From assembly GCF_015674855.1 (NCBI RefSeq), contig NZ_JADMLG010000001.1, positions 238,183-302,182 on the forward strand: a stretch of DNA of 64,000 nt. Reading direction: 5' to 3'. The position numbers were made by a program, and so were the translations under genes. Every line of letters begins with the position of its first letter. The first letter of the stretch is position 1. The notes under the pieces were generated by a model. The model was not told the origin of the DNA and searched no databases. It saw only the letters and a program-made list of their open reading frames with translations. Source of the stretch: Nocardia bovistercoris (GTDB lineage: Bacteria > Actinomycetota > Actinomycetes > Mycobacteriales > Mycobacteriaceae). This document shows, one piece after another, positions 41,903 to 56,785 of this stretch.

Positions 41903-42334
41903 ATGGATCTCCCGAGCTTCACGATATTGACGGCATGGTGCGCGGCCCTGTGCTGGTTCGACTTGCGCCACCGCCGCCTGCCCAACGCGCTCACCGGCTA
42001 CGGCGCCGCCGCAGTACTCGGATACGCCTTGGGCACAACGCGATTCACGGTCGCGGTGGCAGGTGGGGTCGTCCTCGCCGCGGCCTATCTGAGCGTGCAC
42101 CTGTACGCACCCGCGGCGCTCGGCGCGGGCGATGTGAAGCTCGCGGCGGTACTCGGCGCGGTCGCCGCGATGCACGGCGCCCGGGTGTGGACCTGGTCCG
42201 CGCTGCTCGCGCCGGTCGTCACCGCCGCTGTCGGCGTCGCGCTGCTCTTCGCGCGACACACCGATCGCACCGTTCCGCACGGACCCGCCATGTGCCTGGC
42301 CACACTGGTGGCCCTCGTCACCATGCCGCCGTGA
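41903..42334 (+). CDS. Prepilin peptidase, A24 family
   Basis: A 143-residue membrane aspartic peptidase. The catalytic aspartates are Asp20 in [14 protein letters not shown] and Asp77 in LGAGDVKLA. Several hydrophobic helices fill the rest. It lacks the N-terminal methylase domain of PilD and matches the short actinobacterial form (Rv2551c-like) found next to aroC. No pilin or Tad secretion gene is present in the window, so its substrate lies elsewhere. The start ATG gives [12 protein letters not shown]; an earlier in-frame start at 41807 would add a non-conserved hydrophilic stretch. Confidence 0.87.
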   Translation: MDLPSFTILTAWCAALCWFDLRHRRLPNALTGYGAAAVLGYALGTTRFTVAVAGGVVLAAAYLSVHLYAPAALGAGDVKLAAVLGAVAAMHGARVWTWSALLAPVVTAAVGVALLFARHTDRTVPHGPAMCLATLVALVTMPP

Positions 42335-42459
42335 GCCGGGCGGTTGCGCTCGGTCCCGTCGGGCGCGATGACCAAGAGACCGAACCACCGCACGACGTGC
42401 CCCCGATCACGGTCGCCCGGATGCGGGCGCACCGCCGCCGACATGGAAGGATGTACAGC

Positions 42460-43668
42460 GTGCTGCGCTGGATAACTGCTGGAGAATCTCACGGTCCCGC
42501 CCTCGTCGCCATCCTCGAAGGGATGATCGCGGGCGTAGAGGTGACATCCGAGGATATCTCCGCGCACCTGGCCCGCAGGCGGCTCGGTTACGGGCGCGGC
42601 GCCAGGATGAAATTCGAGGCCGACAAGGTCACGATGATCGGCGGCGTCCGGCACGGCCGCACCATGGGCGGCCCCGTGGCGATCGAGATCGCCAATTCCG
42701 AATGGCCGAAATGGACCACGGTCATGTCCGCGGACCCGGTCGACGAGGCCGAACTCGCCGATCTGGCGCGCAACGCGCCGCTCACCCGTCCGCGTCCCGG
42801 CCACGCCGACTACTCCGGCATGTTGAAGTACGGCTTCGACGACGCCCGCAACGTCCTCGAGCGGGCCAGCGCGCGGGAGACGGCGGCGCGTGTCGCGGCG
42901 GGCGCCGTCGCGCGCAACTTCCTGCGCCAGGCGTTCGGGGTGGAGGTCGTCTCCCACGTCGTGTCTATCGGCGGCGCGGCCAATACCACCGGCGTTTTCC
43001 CCACCTCGGGCGATCTGGCCGCGGTAGACGCGAGTCCGGTGCGGGCTTTCGACGCCGACGCCGAAGCGGCGATGATCGCCGAGATCGAGGCGGCCAAGAA
43101 GGATGGCGACACCCTCGGCGGCATCGTCGAGGTGATCGTCGACGGGCTCCCGGTCGGTCTCGGATCGTTCGTCAGCGGCGCCGAACGCCTGGATTCCCGA
43201 CTCGCGGGCGCCCTCATGGGCATCCAGGCGATCAAGGGCGTCGAGGTGGGCGACGGGTTCGAGACGGCGCGCAGGCGCGGCAGTCAGGCACACGACGAGA
43301 TGCGCCCCGGTCCCGACGGCGTCCTGCGCTCGACCAATCGCGCGGGTGGACTCGAGGGCGGTATGACCAACGGCGAACCGCTGCGGGTACGCGCGGCCAT
43401 GAAGCCGATTTCCACGGTGCCGCGCGCGCTTTCCACGGTCGACATGACCACCGGCGAGGAGGCCGTCGCGATCCACCAGCGTTCCGACGTGTGCGCAGTG
43501 CCCGCGGCGGGCGTGGTCGCCGAGGCCATGGTCGCGCTGGTCGTCGCGCAGGCGGCGCTGGAGAAATTCGGCGGCGACTCGCTGGGCGAGACCATCGACA
43601 ATGTCCACAGCTACGTCAAGCGAGTAGGCAACCGGCCACACATACCCGCGGACAGTCGGTCGCAATGA
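42460..43668 (+). CDS. aroC: Chorismate synthase
   Basis: A 402-residue FMN-dependent enzyme that makes chorismate, the last common aromatic precursor. Motifs: [64 protein letters not shown] and [15 protein letters not shown]. The GTG at 42460 gives the usual [12 protein letters not shown] start with GGAAGG nine bases upstream; an ATG at 42451 adds MYS. The stop overlaps the aroK ATG (ATGA). The C-terminal HIPADSRSQ tail is short and variable. Confidence 0.97.
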   Translation: MLRWITAGESHGPALVAILEGMIAGVEVTSEDISAHLARRRLGYGRGARMKFEADKVTMIGGVRHGRTMGGPVAIEIANSEWPKWTTVMSADPVDEAELADLARNAPLTRPRPGHADYSGMLKYGFDDARNVLERASARETAARVAAGAVARNFLRQAFGVEVVSHVVSIGGAANTTGVFPTSGDLAAVDASPVRAFDADAEAAMIAEIEAAKKDGDTLGGIVEVIVDGLPVGLGSFVSGAERLDSRLAGALMGIQAIKGVEVGDGFETARRRGSQAHDEMRPGPDGVLRSTNRAGGLEGGMTNGEPLRVRAAMKPISTVPRALSTVDMTTGEEAVAIHQRSDVCAVPAAGVVAEAMVALVVAQAALEKFGGDSLGETIDNVHSYVKRVGNRPHIPADSRSQ

Positions 43669-45434
43669 TCGTGCAGACCGACCCGCGCGCCCCCCGCGTT
43701 GTGCTGGTCGGACCGCCGGGGGCCGGGAAATCCACGATCGGGCGCAAGCTCGCCCGCGAACTCGGCGTCGAACTCTACGACACCGACGCCGGTATCGAAT
43801 CCGAGACCGGGCGCACGATCGCGGAGATCTTCGCCGCCGAGGGCGAGCCCGAATTCCGTCGGATCGAGGAGCGTGTGGTGCGCCGCGCGATCCTTGCCGA
43901 ACGCGGCGTGGTGTCGCTGGGCGGCGGCGCCGTGCTGTCGGAGCACACCAGGGCGCTGCTGCGCAATCGCACCGTGGTGTACCTCGAGATCAGCATCGCC
44001 GAGGGATTGCGACGCACCGGGGCGAGCACGCAGCGCCCCCTGCTCAACAGTCCCGATCCCGGTGCGAAGTACCGCGAGCTGATGCGCAAGCGCCGCCCCC
44101 TGTACCGGGAGGTCGCCACCGTCCGCGTGCGCACCGACGGACGCAGCCCCGGCCGCGTGGTGCGCATGATCCTGGCCAAACTCGGTATGGAGTCGGTAGC
44201 CCTGACCCCCGACCCCGACCCGGAAACCGCACAGATTGCGCAGACCGCGATCCCTCGCGGCAGCAGGCGTTCCCGAGCCCGCCGCCGCGCCCGGGCCAGA
44301 GCCGCCGCGCGCCGCCGCGCGGATGACGACTCCGACACTTCCACCGCACCCACCGAACGCGAACCCGGCACCGCGCCCGGCGAAAGCCTATCCGCGGCGG
44401 TCGAACCGGGGACGCGAAATCCCGGCAGCCGCACCCAACGCGCCGGAACGGCGGAAAACCACTCCGCGGCAATGACTCCCGGCGACGCTCGAGTAGATGC
44501 GAGCGTGGCGGATACCGCAGCGAATCGATCACTGCCCGCGGCACTGCCCTCCGACCCAACCGAGCAGCGCGGCGACGTTCGCGGCTCATCGCGACACGAG
44601 AGCGCCGCGTCCGCTCGCGTCCGCCGCACACGCCGAGTTCGCCGTGCACCCGGTGCACCGAACTCCTCTGCGCCGAACTCCCTCGTCGCGCAGGGCAAGG
44701 CCCTTCGCGACAGTCCGGGCGAGCCAGCGCAGGCAGCCGTCGCCGACCGAGACGCGACCGCACACCGGCGCGCCGACCGCGACGAACCCGCAGGCCGGCC
44801 CAGCGAACTCGAGTCGGCCGCCACCGACGCGAAGAATCCCATCGGCACACGCGACATCACCAACCCGCGCTGCACCACCGATCCAATCCACACCACCGAC
44901 TCGGGCCGCCCCACCGGCTCGCACGATGCCCCCCAGCCACGCCACCCCGACGCAAGGCATCCCATCGGCACCCGCGATACCGCCGACACACCTGGCACCA
45001 CCAACCTGATCCACACCGCCGACTCGCCCCGCCCTACCGACTCGCCCCGCCCTACCGACTCGCCCCGCCCTACCGACTCGCACGACGCCCCCCAGCCACG
45101 CGACCCCGACCCAAGGCATCTCGTCGGCTCACGCGACACAGCGGCCCCGCAGGCGATCAAAGATCCGAGTCGCACCGCCGACTCCACCGATGAGACGGCA
45201 GCGTCATCGATGCGGGACCGGCCGGCATCCGAGTCCGACGGTATGACCGATTCGGACCCTCCTTCGGACCCATCCGACGCAACCACCGACAACCGTTCCC
45301 CAGCTCCCGCCCGCGCGAGCGAATCGGGCGGGCGACCGTCCTCGGGTGGACGCGCTCGCCGCGCCCGAGCACGCCGAGCGCGTGCCCGCGCGGCACAGCA
45401 GTCGGCGCTGACCGAATCGGAGCAGCGGCCGTGA
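43665..45434 (+). CDS. aroK: Shikimate kinase with a very long low-complexity C-terminus
   Basis: The first 175 residues are a complete shikimate kinase: P-loop [12 protein letters not shown] (13-24), shikimate-binding [12 protein letters not shown] (39-50), [12 protein letters not shown], and [16 protein letters not shown]. The remaining 414 residues are disordered and rich in Arg, Ala, Asp, Pro, Thr. They are bracketed by two similar basic stretches, [15 protein letters not shown] (201) and [17 protein letters not shown] (563). Inside, a module of about 41 residues (PIGTRD to HDAPQPR) recurs 2-3 times. The frame stays open across 1.2 kb. Normal family length is about 170-220. Overlap with aroC fixes the start. 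Confidence 0.93.
   Translation: MIVQTDPRAPRVVLVGPPGAGKSTIGRKLARELGVELYDTDAGIESETGRTIAEIFAAEGEPEFRRIEERVVRRAILAERGVVSLGGGAVLSEHTRALLRNRTVVYLEISIAEGLRRTGASTQRPLLNSPDPGAKYRELMRKRRPLYREVATVRVRTDGRSPGRVVRMILAKLGMESVALTPDPDPETAQIAQTAIPRGSRRSRARRRARARAAARRRADDDSDTSTAPTEREPGTAPGESLSAAVEPGTRNPGSRTQRAGTAENHSAAMTPGDARVDASVADTAANRSLPAALPSDPTEQRGDVRGSSRHESAASARVRRTRRVRRAPGAPNSSAPNSLVAQGKALRDSPGEPAQAAVADRDATAHRRADRDEPAGRPSELESAATDAKNPIGTRDITNPRCTTDPIHTTDSGRPTGSHDAPQPRHPDARHPIGTRDTADTPGTTNLIHTADSPRPTDSPRPTDSPRPTDSHDAPQPRDPDPRHLVGSRDTAAPQAIKDPSRTADSTDETAASSMRDRPASESDGMTDSDPPSDPSDATTDNRSPAPARASESGGRPSSGGRARRARARRARARAAQQSALTESEQRP
44835..45194 (+). repeat. Tandem modules in the AroK tail
   Basis: Encodes AroK residues 391-510. 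Module 1 (391-431) and module 2 (432-484) share PIGTRD, IHTADS or IHTTDS, RPT and SHDAPQPR; a third, more diverged copy starts at HLVGSRDT (485). Within module 2 an 18-bp unit, GACTCGCCCCGCCCTACC, is repeated three times exactly at 45021-45074 (Asp-Ser-Pro-Arg-Pro-Thr). Confidence 0.88.
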
Positions 45435-46752
<1,318 letters not shown>

Positions 46753-46762
46753 CGCAATGAGA

Positions 46763-46799
46763 CGAGGGGCGCACCCCGACGGATGGAGCGCGCCCCTCG
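46763..46799. terminator. Bidirectional terminator hairpin
   Basis: CGAGGGGCGC at 46763-46772 and its exact complement GCGCCCCTCG at 46790-46799 form a 10-bp stem with a 17-base loop, between the converging aroB and 4-TM membrane genes. No U-run follows, as is usual for actinobacterial terminators. Confidence 0.75.
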
Positions 46800-46816
46800 G
46801 GCTCGATGCGAAAAGT

Positions 46817-47290
46817 TCAGGCCGCGGCGGGCAGTCCGTGCGACAGGTGCGAGGTCGAGTCGCCACCCGACTTGCGTCCGGCAAGGCGACGACCGATGCC
46901 GACGCCGATCAAGGCCGGGATGAAGATCAGCAGGATGATGAACGACGCGCCCGCGGTCAGTTCGAACAGCAGGCCGTTGTCGCCGAGGTCGATCTTCGGG
47001 AGGAAGTCGAGGATCCAGGCCACCGCGCCGCTGCCCAGCCCACCCGCCACCGCGGCCTTCAGCCACAGGATGGTCAGGTCGGCGCCGCGTTCCGGGTCAC
47101 CGTGGGCGATCCGGTCGCGGCGGCCGTCGAGTACGCCCCAGGCAAGGACGGCGGCCAGCAGCACGACCAGGCACAGCAGCCGCATCCACGCACCGTGCGT
47201 CGGCCAGTGCACCATGCCGAAGCCGAGTGCGGTGCGCAGGCCGACGACCAGCGCGCCGAGCGCGACGGCTCGCAGTACCCAAGAGATCAT
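46817..47290 (-). CDS. Four-helix membrane protein (B-4DMT-like)
   Basis: A 157-residue protein with four hydrophobic helices: VLRAVALGALVVGLRTAL, MRLLCLVVLLAAVLAWGVL, WLKAAVAGGLGSGAVAWIL and FELTAGASFIILLIFIPALIGVGIG. The pattern and context (next to aroE/aroB in Nocardia and mycobacteria) fit the family named B-4DMT transporter, whose substrate is unknown. The ATG has AAGGTG close upstream. It follows aroE by 47 bases on the same strand. Confidence 0.82.
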   Translation of the reverse strand: MISWVLRAVALGALVVGLRTALGFGMVHWPTHGAWMRLLCLVVLLAAVLAWGVLDGRRDRIAHGDPERGADLTILWLKAAVAGGLGSGAVAWILDFLPKIDLGDNGLLFELTAGASFIILLIFIPALIGVGIGRRLAGRKSGGDSTSHLSHGLPAAA

Positions 47291-47337
47291 GGTCACCACC
47301 TTAATGCTCGGATCACTCGATCCGAACGGAACCCTTT

Positions 47338-48195
47338 TCAGCGATCGAGGTCGGCCGCGTCCAGCGCCGCCGCCATCTCCGCGCGCGGCGCGGACCGACC
47401 GGTGAACTGCTCGACCTGACCGTATGCCTGATTCAGCAGCATCCGCAAGCCACCGACGACGGCGTGCTCGGCGCGGACCACGGCGACCGCGAGCGGTGTC
47501 GGCCACGGGTCGTAGATGGCGTCGAGCACCACCGGGGCCGCCGCCACCGGTTCCGCGACGACGGCCGCGGCCTCGGCGGGGATGGTGCTGACCACCGCAT
47601 CCGATTCGGCGCACGCCGTGCGCACCGCGCGCGGCTCGAATCCGGCGACCGTGACGGCGAGGCCGAGCCGTTCGGCCAGTTCCCGCGCGCCCCGCGCCCG
47701 CCCGGCGTCCCTGGCCAGCACGGTGACCTGTTTTGCCCCGAGCTCGGCAAGCGCCAGCAACGCGGGCCGCGCCGTGCCGCCCGCGCCGAGGACCACGGCG
47801 GAATCCACCGTGGTCACGCCGCCTTCGCGCAACGCGCCGAGCACGCCGTCCACGTCGGTGCAGTCGGCGCGCCACCCGTCCACCTCCCGGACCAGCGTGT
47901 TGGCCGAGCCGACCAGCAGCGCGCGTTCGGTGCGCACGCTCGCGTACGCCAGCGCCGCTTCCTTGTCCGGCATCGTGACCGACAGCCCGACCCATTCGGG
48001 TCCGAGGCCGTCGACCAAACCCGGCAACCGTTCGGCATCGCATTCGAGCCGTTCGTAGGTCCACGGCAGCCCGAGTGCCCGGTAGGCGGCCAGGTGCAGC
48101 AGCGGCGACCGGGAATGCGCGATCGGCTTGCCTAGGACCGCCGCCTTCCTGACGGCGCCGGTCGCGGTGTTCGTTCCGGTCGGCTCAGCGCCCAC
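47338..48195 (-). CDS. aroE: Shikimate dehydrogenase
   Basis: A 285-residue NADP-dependent reductase. The shikimate side has LGKPIAHSRSPLLHLAAYRALG and SVTMPDKEAAL (catalytic Lys), then ANTLVREVDGWRADCTDVDG. The nucleotide loop is VVLGAGGTARPALLALAELG. The GTG start overlaps the mltG end by 11 bases; the family core begins near residue 17, so a later start is possible but no good codon is seen. It is the last conserved gene of alaS-ruvX-mltG-aroE. Confidence 0.95.
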   Translation of the reverse strand: MGAEPTGTNTATGAVRKAAVLGKPIAHSRSPLLHLAAYRALGLPWTYERLECDAERLPGLVDGLGPEWVGLSVTMPDKEAALAYASVRTERALLVGSANTLVREVDGWRADCTDVDGVLGALREGGVTTVDSAVVLGAGGTARPALLALAELGAKQVTVLARDAGRARGARELAERLGLAVTVAGFEPRAVRTACAESDAVVSTIPAEAAAVVAEPVAAAPVVLDAIYDPWPTPLAVAVVRAEHAVVGGLRMLLNQAYGQVEQFTGRSAPRAEMAAALDAADLDR

Positions 48196-49816
48196 TGTCG
48201 AGGATTCCGCTCTGCTCGGCCTTCTGGATATTGCGCAGGTGTTCGGAGTAGCTCTGGGTGAACAGGGTGGTGCCCTTCATGTCGATCGTCACGAAGTACA
48301 GCCACGGCCCCGGTTCCGGATTCTCCATGGCGCGCAGTGCGTTCAGCGACGGCGCGGCGATCGGATTGGCGGGCAGTCCCGTCATCGCGTAGGTGTTCCA
48401 CGGCGTCTTGGTGGCGCGGTCGGAGTCGGTGGTGGCGACTTCGGTGCGGTCGAGCGAGTAGTTCACCGTGGAGTCGAATTGCAGTTGCTGGCCGACCTCG
48501 AGACGGTTCACGATGACCCGCGCCACCTTCGGCATGTCCTGCGGCAGCGCTTCGCGTTCGACCAGGGAGGCCGCGATCAGCGTCTCGTAGGGCGACAGTT
48601 TCGTCGCCGCGCCCGATTGCAGCAGCCCGGTGGACTCGTATCCGGCGGCGCTCGCGCCGATGAGCTGTTTGAGGATCTGCTGCGGGGGTGCGCTGGGATC
48701 GAAGTCCCAGGTACCGGCGGCGATCAGCCCTTCGAGCTGCCTGCTGCGGTCGGGTGCGGCGCGCACCGACGATTCGGCCCAGCTCGGCACGCCGAGCGCG
48801 GCGAGGTCGCTGCCCGATCCGGCGGTCGCGAGCTGTTCGGCGGTGACGCATTTCTGTGCGGTTCCGGTGCCGATGCAACTCGCCGCGGCGATCTTGGTGT
48901 AGATGCCTTCCTTGCGGGCGCCGGTGTTGACGTCGTGCTGATCGTGCAGCAGCCGCCCCTCCGAGACGACGACATTGCCGACCCTGGCGTTCTTGGCGAG
49001 CAGTGCGGCGACGGCCTCGGCCGCGGGCGATTTGCTGGGGATCGCGTAGAAGCCCGGCTGCACCGAACTCATGCCGGTGTTGCGCACGGCCGCTTCGTAG
49101 AACGCTCCGCTGCTCTTGACCACGTCCTTGTCGACCATGGTCGAGGCGATCTGGCGTGCGGTGTCGCCGGGGTGCACCTGCACCACCACCAGCGGTCCCG
49201 CCTGCCCCGCGTAGTCCTCGGGGCCCGCCATGGATTTGGCGAACCGCATGGCCGCGAATCCGACCGCACCGATGAGCAGCACCGCGAGCAATCCGCCGAT
49301 CAGCCACATGTTGCGGCGGCGGCGTTTGCGTTCGACCGCCTTGCGAGCCGCCGCACGCGACCGTTTCCCGCGACCGCCGGCACGCCCGCCGCGTCGTTCG
49401 GCGGCCTCGCGCCCGATCCGCCGCGGGCCTGCGCCACCGGCCCCACCGCGCGCCGCCACCGCACCGCCGGCACGCCTGCGGGGTGGTTCCGGCTCCTCGT
49501 CGGGTTCGTCGTCGTATTCGTCGTAGGCGTCCGCCTCGGCGTAGCCGGAAGGGTCGGCGTAGTCGGCGGGGTCGTCGTAGCCGGGCGGGTCGTCGTAGTC
49601 GGGATCGTCGTAGCGCGGCTCGTCATCGGTGTAGCGCGGGATGACGGTGGTCGCGTCCTCGTAATCGTCCCACTCGTCCGATTCGCCGTGCGGGTCGGCA
49701 CGGGCGTGTCTCGCGCGGCGTTCGTCTTCGGCCCAGGCTTGATCGTCTCTTCGATAGCGTCGGTCGGCCTCGCGCTGTCGGTAGCGTTCCTCGGCTCGTG
49801 TCCACCGATCCGTCAT
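48185..49816 (-). CDS. mltG: Endolytic murein transglycosylase MltG
   Basis: A 543-residue membrane enzyme that cuts new glycan strands. Residues 1-170 are cytoplasmic: a charged start, a Tyr/Asp-rich repeat region (YDDP four times around residues 69-83) and a basic stretch before the membrane helix at 171-190. The periplasmic YceG domain has [16 protein letters not shown], the catalytic Glu in [33 protein letters not shown] and [19 protein letters not shown]. It overlaps ruvX by four bases and aroE by eleven. The long acidic-basic N-tail is common in actinobacteria. Confidence 0.95.
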   Translation of the reverse strand: MTDRWTRAEERYRQREADRRYRRDDQAWAEDERRARHARADPHGESDEWDDYEDATTVIPRYTDDEPRYDDPDYDDPPGYDDPADYADPSGYAEADAYDEYDDEPDEEPEPPRRRAGGAVAARGGAGGAGPRRIGREAAERRGGRAGGRGKRSRAAARKAVERKRRRRNMWLIGGLLAVLLIGAVGFAAMRFAKSMAGPEDYAGQAGPLVVVQVHPGDTARQIASTMVDKDVVKSSGAFYEAAVRNTGMSSVQPGFYAIPSKSPAAEAVAALLAKNARVGNVVVSEGRLLHDQHDVNTGARKEGIYTKIAAASCIGTGTAQKCVTAEQLATAGSGSDLAALGVPSWAESSVRAAPDRSRQLEGLIAAGTWDFDPSAPPQQILKQLIGASAAGYESTGLLQSGAATKLSPYETLIAASLVEREALPQDMPKVARVIVNRLEVGQQLQFDSTVNYSLDRTEVATTDSDRATKTPWNTYAMTGLPANPIAAPSLNALRAMENPEPGPWLYFVTIDMKGTTLFTQSYSEHLRNIQKAEQSGILDSGR

Positions 49817-50384
49817 GCATCGTCTCCGAACGACGCGTCACCGTGCGACGCCTCTTCGACCGACTTCAACACCGCACTCCGTTCGTCCAACCATCCTTGC
49901 AGGATCGCCACGGCCGCCGCCTGGTCGATCACCTGCCGCCGGCCACGCGCGCGAACTCCACTGTCCCGCAATGCACGTGCAGCTGACACGGTAGTCAAAC
50001 GTTCGTCGGAAAGCCGGATCGGCACGGGATCGAGGTGCGCACGCAAACGTTCGGCGAATGCGATGGCGAGGTCGGCGGCGACCCCTTTTTCACCGCGCAA
50101 CGTCTTCGGAAGGCCGACGATCACCTCGACCGCCTCGTATTCCCGCACAATTTCGGCAATCCTGTCGATATCCGGCGAAGGGCCGACCGCGCGCGTCTTC
50201 GCGGCGCGCGGCACCGTCTCCACCGGCGTGGCGAGGATACCGTCGGGATCGCTCGCGGCGATACCGATTCGGACGCTGCCGACATCGATGGCGATCCGCC
50301 GACCCCGTCCGGGATCGGCGGCGGGATCGGGCCGATCCGCGTCGCGCGGACGGCCCGAGGACACCGGGTTGTCTGGGCGATGCA

Positions 50385-50388
<4 letters not shown>
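49813..50388 (-). CDS. ruvX: Holliday junction resolvase-like YqgF/RuvX
   Basis: A 191-residue RNase H-like nuclease linked to 16S rRNA end processing and possibly to Holliday junctions. Catalytic motifs: [40 protein letters not shown] and the C-terminal Asp in [13 protein letters not shown]. Start is GTG (50388) or the next codon ATG; both overlap the alaS stop. The first 29 residues are a polar extension, and the last 15 are variable. Confidence 0.95.
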
Positions 50389-53048
<2,660 letters not shown>

Positions 53049-53056
53049 GGATATCC

Positions 53057-53062
53057 AGCCTA
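53057..53062 (-). promoter_or_regulatory. -10 box for alaS
   Basis: TAGGCT, eight bases, then the GTG at 53048; no ribosome binding site. It fits a leaderless start. Confidence 0.45.
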
Positions 53063-53125
53063 CCGGTCACGCGCACCCGATTTCTCATCGCCCGTGCGCC
53101 CGAACCGGCGCGCGCGGACCGGTGT

Positions 53126-54472
53126 CTAGGACCCCCGGACGATCCGCCGCAATTTCTGTACCCGAGGACCGATTTCGCGTTCGAAGCCGTGGTCGGTCGG
53201 CGTGTAGTAGTTCGCGCCGATCAGGTCGTCGGGCGGATACTGCTGGGCCACTACACCGTCGGGATCGTCGTGCGGATAGCGATAGCCCTGCGCGTTGCCG
53301 AGCGCGGCCGCGCCCGCGTAGTGACCGTCGCGCAGGTGCGCGGGCACCTGCCCGGCCTTGCCCGCGGGGATGTCGGCCATGGCGGCGCCGAGCGCGGCGG
53401 GCACCGCACCGGATTTCGGGGCGGTGGCGAGGTGGATGGTGGCGTGGGTCAGGGTGAGCTGCGCCTCGGGCATGCCGATGAGCTGCACCACCTGCGCCGC
53501 GGCCACCGCGGTCTGCAAGGCGGTGGGATCGGCCATGCCGATGTCCTCGCTGGCCGAGATCACCAGGCGGCGCGCCACGAATCGCGGGTCCTCGCCCGCG
53601 CTGAGCATGCGGGCCAGATAGTGCAGGGCGGCATCGACATCCGAACCGCGGATGGATTTGATGAACGCGCTGATCACGTCGTAGTGCTGGTCGCCCGCGC
53701 GGTCGTAGCGCACCGCGGCCTTGTCCACGCTCGCCTCGACCAGATCCACGTCGACGACGCCGTCGAGGGAGGATTCCGCGGAGGCCTCGAGCGCGGTGAG
53801 GGCGCGGCGCGCGTCGCCGCCCGCGATCCGCACGATGTGATCGAACGCGGCGTCGGTGACCGTGTACGCGCCGCCGAATCCGCGCGGGTCGGCGACCGCG
53901 CGCCGCAGCACCGACCTGATGTCCTGCTCCTCCAGCGACCGCAATTGCAGCACCAGCGACCGCGACAGCAGCGGCGAGACCACCGAGAACGACGGATTCT
54001 CCGTCGTGGCCCCCACCAGCAGCACGATCCGGTTCTCCACCGCGGCGAGCAGCGCGTCCTGCTGGGTCTTGGAGAAGCGGTGCACCTCGTCGATGAACAG
54101 GACGGTGCGTTCCCCCGCGCTCAGTCTGCGCCGCGCCAGGTCGATGACCGCGCGCACCTCCTTCACCCCCGCCGAGAGCGCCGACAATGCCTCGAAGCGC
54201 CGCCCGGTGGCCTGCGAGATCAGCGAGGCCAGCGTGGTCTTCCCGGTGCCGGGCGGGCCGTAGAGCAGTACCGACGCCGCGCCCGACCCGTCGATCAGCC
54301 GACGCAGCGGCGAGCCGGGACCGAGCAGATGCCGTTGCCCGACCACCTCGTCCAGCGCGGCCGGGCGCATGCGGACGGCCAGCGGCGCGGCGGCGCCGTG
54401 GCCGCGGAAATCCACGGCCGCCCGCTCCGACTCCGGGTCGGCGCCCGGCACGTCGAACAGACCATTGCTCAT
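53126..54472 (-). CDS. rarA: Replication-associated recombination protein RarA (MgsA/WRNIP1 family)
   Basis: A 448-residue AAA+ ATPase that acts at stalled forks, related to the clamp loader. Motifs: [17 protein letters not shown], Walker [13 protein letters not shown] (70-80), Walker [17 protein letters not shown], sensor [14 protein letters not shown] and arginine finger PLLSRS. The C-terminal tetramerisation domain follows ([34 protein letters not shown]). The ATG at 54472 has a TACGGT box seven bases upstream, so longer frames are rejected. M. tuberculosis Rv2559c has the same position near alaS. Confidence 0.96.
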   Translation of the reverse strand: MSNGLFDVPGADPESERAAVDFRGHGAAAPLAVRMRPAALDEVVGQRHLLGPGSPLRRLIDGSGAASVLLYGPPGTGKTTLASLISQATGRRFEALSALSAGVKEVRAVIDLARRRLSAGERTVLFIDEVHRFSKTQQDALLAAVENRIVLLVGATTENPSFSVVSPLLSRSLVLQLRSLEEQDIRSVLRRAVADPRGFGGAYTVTDAAFDHIVRIAGGDARRALTALEASAESSLDGVVDVDLVEASVDKAAVRYDRAGDQHYDVISAFIKSIRGSDVDAALHYLARMLSAGEDPRFVARRLVISASEDIGMADPTALQTAVAAAQVVQLIGMPEAQLTLTHATIHLATAPKSGAVPAALGAAMADIPAGKAGQVPAHLRDGHYAGAAALGNAQGYRYPHDDPDGVVAQQYPPDDLIGANYYTPTDHGFEREIGPRVQKLRRIVRGS

Positions 54473-54479
54473 AGCTGCG

Positions 54480-54485
54480 ACCGTA
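54480..54485 (-). promoter_or_regulatory. -10 box for leaderless rarA
   Basis: TACGGT, seven bases, then the ATG at 54472 on the minus strand, with no ribosome binding site. Confidence 0.5.
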
Positions 54486-54530
54486 CCGGTGGGCTCCGAC
54501 ACTCCTACTTGCCCAGGGCCTCCCGATGAG

Positions 54531-56216
54531 ATGGGATCGTTACTCGTGGATGAAAACGCCCCCGTTTCATACTCCGCCCCTCCTGGATCCGTACGCCGCC
54601 GCACCTTCCTCGAAGGCGCGGCGGCCCTCACCGGCGGCGCCGCCGCCCTGCTCGCCGCCGCACCCGCGCGCGCGAACTCGCCGATCTTCGCGCACGGCGT
54701 CGCCTCGGGCGACCCGTTGCCCGGCGGCGTCATCCTCTGGACCCGAGTCACCGTGGCGCCGGAAGCGACGCCGGGTTCCGGACTCGGCGCACCGGCCTCG
54801 GTCCGCTGGGAGATCGCCGCCGACCCGAGCTTCACCTCCATCGCGGCCACCGGATCCGCCACCGCCGGACCCGACACCGACCACACCGTCAAGGTCGACG
54901 TCACCGGACTCGCCCCCGCCACCGACTACTACTACCGATTCACCGCACTCGGCACGACCTCGACGACCGGGCGCACCCGCACCGCACCCGCCGACTCCGC
55001 CTCCCCCGAACGCCTACGCCTCGGCGTGGTGTCCTGCTCGAACTGGGAGGCGGGCTGGTTCTCGGCCTACCGCCACCTCGCCGCGCGCGACGACCTCGAC
55101 GCCATCGTCCATCTCGGCGACTACATCTACGAATACGGCCGCGACGAGTACGGCGGCCGCCACGGCGCGGTACGCGGACACGACCCGGTCCACGAGATCG
55201 TCACCCTCACCGACTACCGAATTCGGCACGCGCAGTACAAGACCGACCCGGATCTGGCCGCGTTGCACGCCCTGCGACCGTTCATCTGCACCTGGGACGA
55301 CCACGAATCCGCCGACAATTCCTGGTCGGGCGGTTCGAGCAAACACGATCCCGCGGTCAGCGGCGACTGGCGCGACCGCCGCGCCGCCTCCGCGCGCGCC
55401 TACCTGGAATGGATGCCGGTGCGCGCCAACGGCTCCGGTGACAATGTCCGCATCTATCGGCGCCTGCGCTTCGGCACGCTCGCCGAACTGTCGATGCTCG
55501 ACCTGCGCAGCTACCGCGACCGCGAGGCCAAGGCCGTGACCGGCTGGCGCGAGATCGACGACCCGGCCCGCACCATCACCGGCAAGGCCCAGATGGATTG
55601 GCTCACCGCCGGATTGGCCTCATCGCCCGCGCGCTGGAAGCTGGTCGGCAATTCGGTGATGATCGCGCCGCTGGTCTTCCCGCCGCTGGAACCGGCCACC
55701 ACGGCGGCGTTCACCAGCGTCATGGGACTGCCGCAGGCGGGCATCCCGGTCAACGGCGACCAGTGGGACGGCTACACCGCGGATCGCGTCACCCTGTTCC
55801 GCACCCTGCACGAGCGCGGCATCGGCGATGTGGTCTTCCTCACCGGCGACATCCACTCCTCGTGGGGCGCCGACCTGCCCATCGACGCCGCGAACTATCC
55901 CGGCGGTCCGACGGTCGGCACGGAATTCGTGGTGCCATCGGTGACCTCGTCCAGCATCGGCGAACTGCTGAAGGCGCCGCCGCGCACGATCGCCGTGCCG
56001 ATCGAGGAGTCGATCAAGGGCATCAACCGCCACCTGCGCTACATCGAACTGGAATCGCACGGCTACGGCGTCCTCGAGGTCACCGCGGCGCGGGCGACCA
56101 TGGACTGGTTCTACGTCCTCGACGTGGAGGACCCGAATACCGGTGTGCGCCTCGGCGCTTCGTACACCGTGGCATCGGGCGGGCGGATGGCGCCGAGCCC
56201 GGCGCCGATCGGCTGA
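54531..56216 (+). CDS. phoD: Alkaline phosphatase D family protein, Tat-exported
   Basis: A 561-residue calcium/iron-type phosphatase or phosphodiesterase. The N-terminus carries a twin-arginine signal ([14 protein letters not shown]) with cleavage likely near residue 48 (AAAPARA). An N-terminal Ig-like domain ([20 protein letters not shown]) precedes the metallophosphatase domain: [44 protein letters not shown] and TGDIHSSWG. It would release phosphate from organic esters outside the cell. The GTG five codons downstream of the chosen ATG is another possible start. No Pho box was recognised. Confidence 0.93.
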   Translation: MGSLLVDENAPVSYSAPPGSVRRRTFLEGAAALTGGAAALLAAAPARANSPIFAHGVASGDPLPGGVILWTRVTVAPEATPGSGLGAPASVRWEIAADPSFTSIAATGSATAGPDTDHTVKVDVTGLAPATDYYYRFTALGTTSTTGRTRTAPADSASPERLRLGVVSCSNWEAGWFSAYRHLAARDDLDAIVHLGDYIYEYGRDEYGGRHGAVRGHDPVHEIVTLTDYRIRHAQYKTDPDLAALHALRPFICTWDDHESADNSWSGGSSKHDPAVSGDWRDRRAASARAYLEWMPVRANGSGDNVRIYRRLRFGTLAELSMLDLRSYRDREAKAVTGWREIDDPARTITGKAQMDWLTAGLASSPARWKLVGNSVMIAPLVFPPLEPATTAAFTSVMGLPQAGIPVNGDQWDGYTADRVTLFRTLHERGIGDVVFLTGDIHSSWGADLPIDAANYPGGPTVGTEFVVPSVTSSSIGELLKAPPRTIAVPIEESIKGINRHLRYIELESHGYGVLEVTAARATMDWFYVLDVEDPNTGVRLGASYTVASGGRMAPSPAPIG

Positions 56217-56262
56217 GCCGGACCGGGAATATCGCGCGCGGGTCCGGCCCTTGCACATCGAT

Positions 56263-56772
56263 ATGACGAGTGCAGACTTGCTGGTCGATGCCTTCGGCCG
56301 GATCCGCGAGAACGTCCACGGCGCCGTCGACGGCCTCACCCGCGACGAACTGGCCACCGCGGTGGAGCCGGGCGCGAATTCCGTCGCCTGGCTGATCTGG
56401 CATCTCACCCGCGTGCAGGACCACCACGTGGCCGAACTGCTCGACGCCGAACAACTGTGGAGCGCCGACGACTGGGCGGGCCGCTTCGACCTACCGCTGC
56501 CCGCGTCCGACACCGGGTACGGGCACGGCGCCGCCGAGACCACCGCGGTCTCGGCGGCGGCCGATCTACTGCTCGGCTACTTCGACGCCGTGCACGCGCG
56601 CACCTTCGACTACGTGAGCGGACTCACCGACGCGGACCTGCCGCGCGTGGTGGACACCCGGTGGGATCCACCGGTGACCCTCGGCGTGCGGCTGGTCAGC
56701 GTGATCGACGACGACATCCAGCACGCCGGCCAGGCGGCGTTCGTGCGCGGCATCCTGCTGCGGCGGCGCTGA
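56263..56772 (+). CDS. DinB/DUF664 family protein
   Basis: A 169-residue four-helix-bundle protein of the DinB-like/mycothiol-dependent maleylpyruvate isomerase superfamily. Candidate metal ligands are the His of NSVAWLIWHLTRVQDHH and the C-terminal DDDIQHAGQAAFVRG. Family members are metal-binding and may be thiol-dependent transferases; substrate unknown. A TTG four codons upstream (MHID) is an alternative start. It follows phoD after 46 bases and may share its transcript. Confidence 0.85.
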   Translation: MTSADLLVDAFGRIRENVHGAVDGLTRDELATAVEPGANSVAWLIWHLTRVQDHHVAELLDAEQLWSADDWAGRFDLPLPASDTGYGHGAAETTAVSAAADLLLGYFDAVHARTFDYVSGLTDADLPRVVDTRWDPPVTLGVRLVSVIDDDIQHAGQAAFVRGILLRRR

Positions 56773-56785
56773 CCGCCGCGCCACG

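Noticed and set aside
42085..43665. Long minus-strand frame of 526 codons opposite aroC
   Set aside because: It is a mirror of aroC codon bias in GC-rich DNA; aroC has all family motifs.
43665..45434. Frameshift or fusion of aroK with a separate downstream gene
   Set aside because: The frame is continuous, the tail has no domain of its own and no internal start with a ribosome binding site, and the repeats explain the length better than a fusion.
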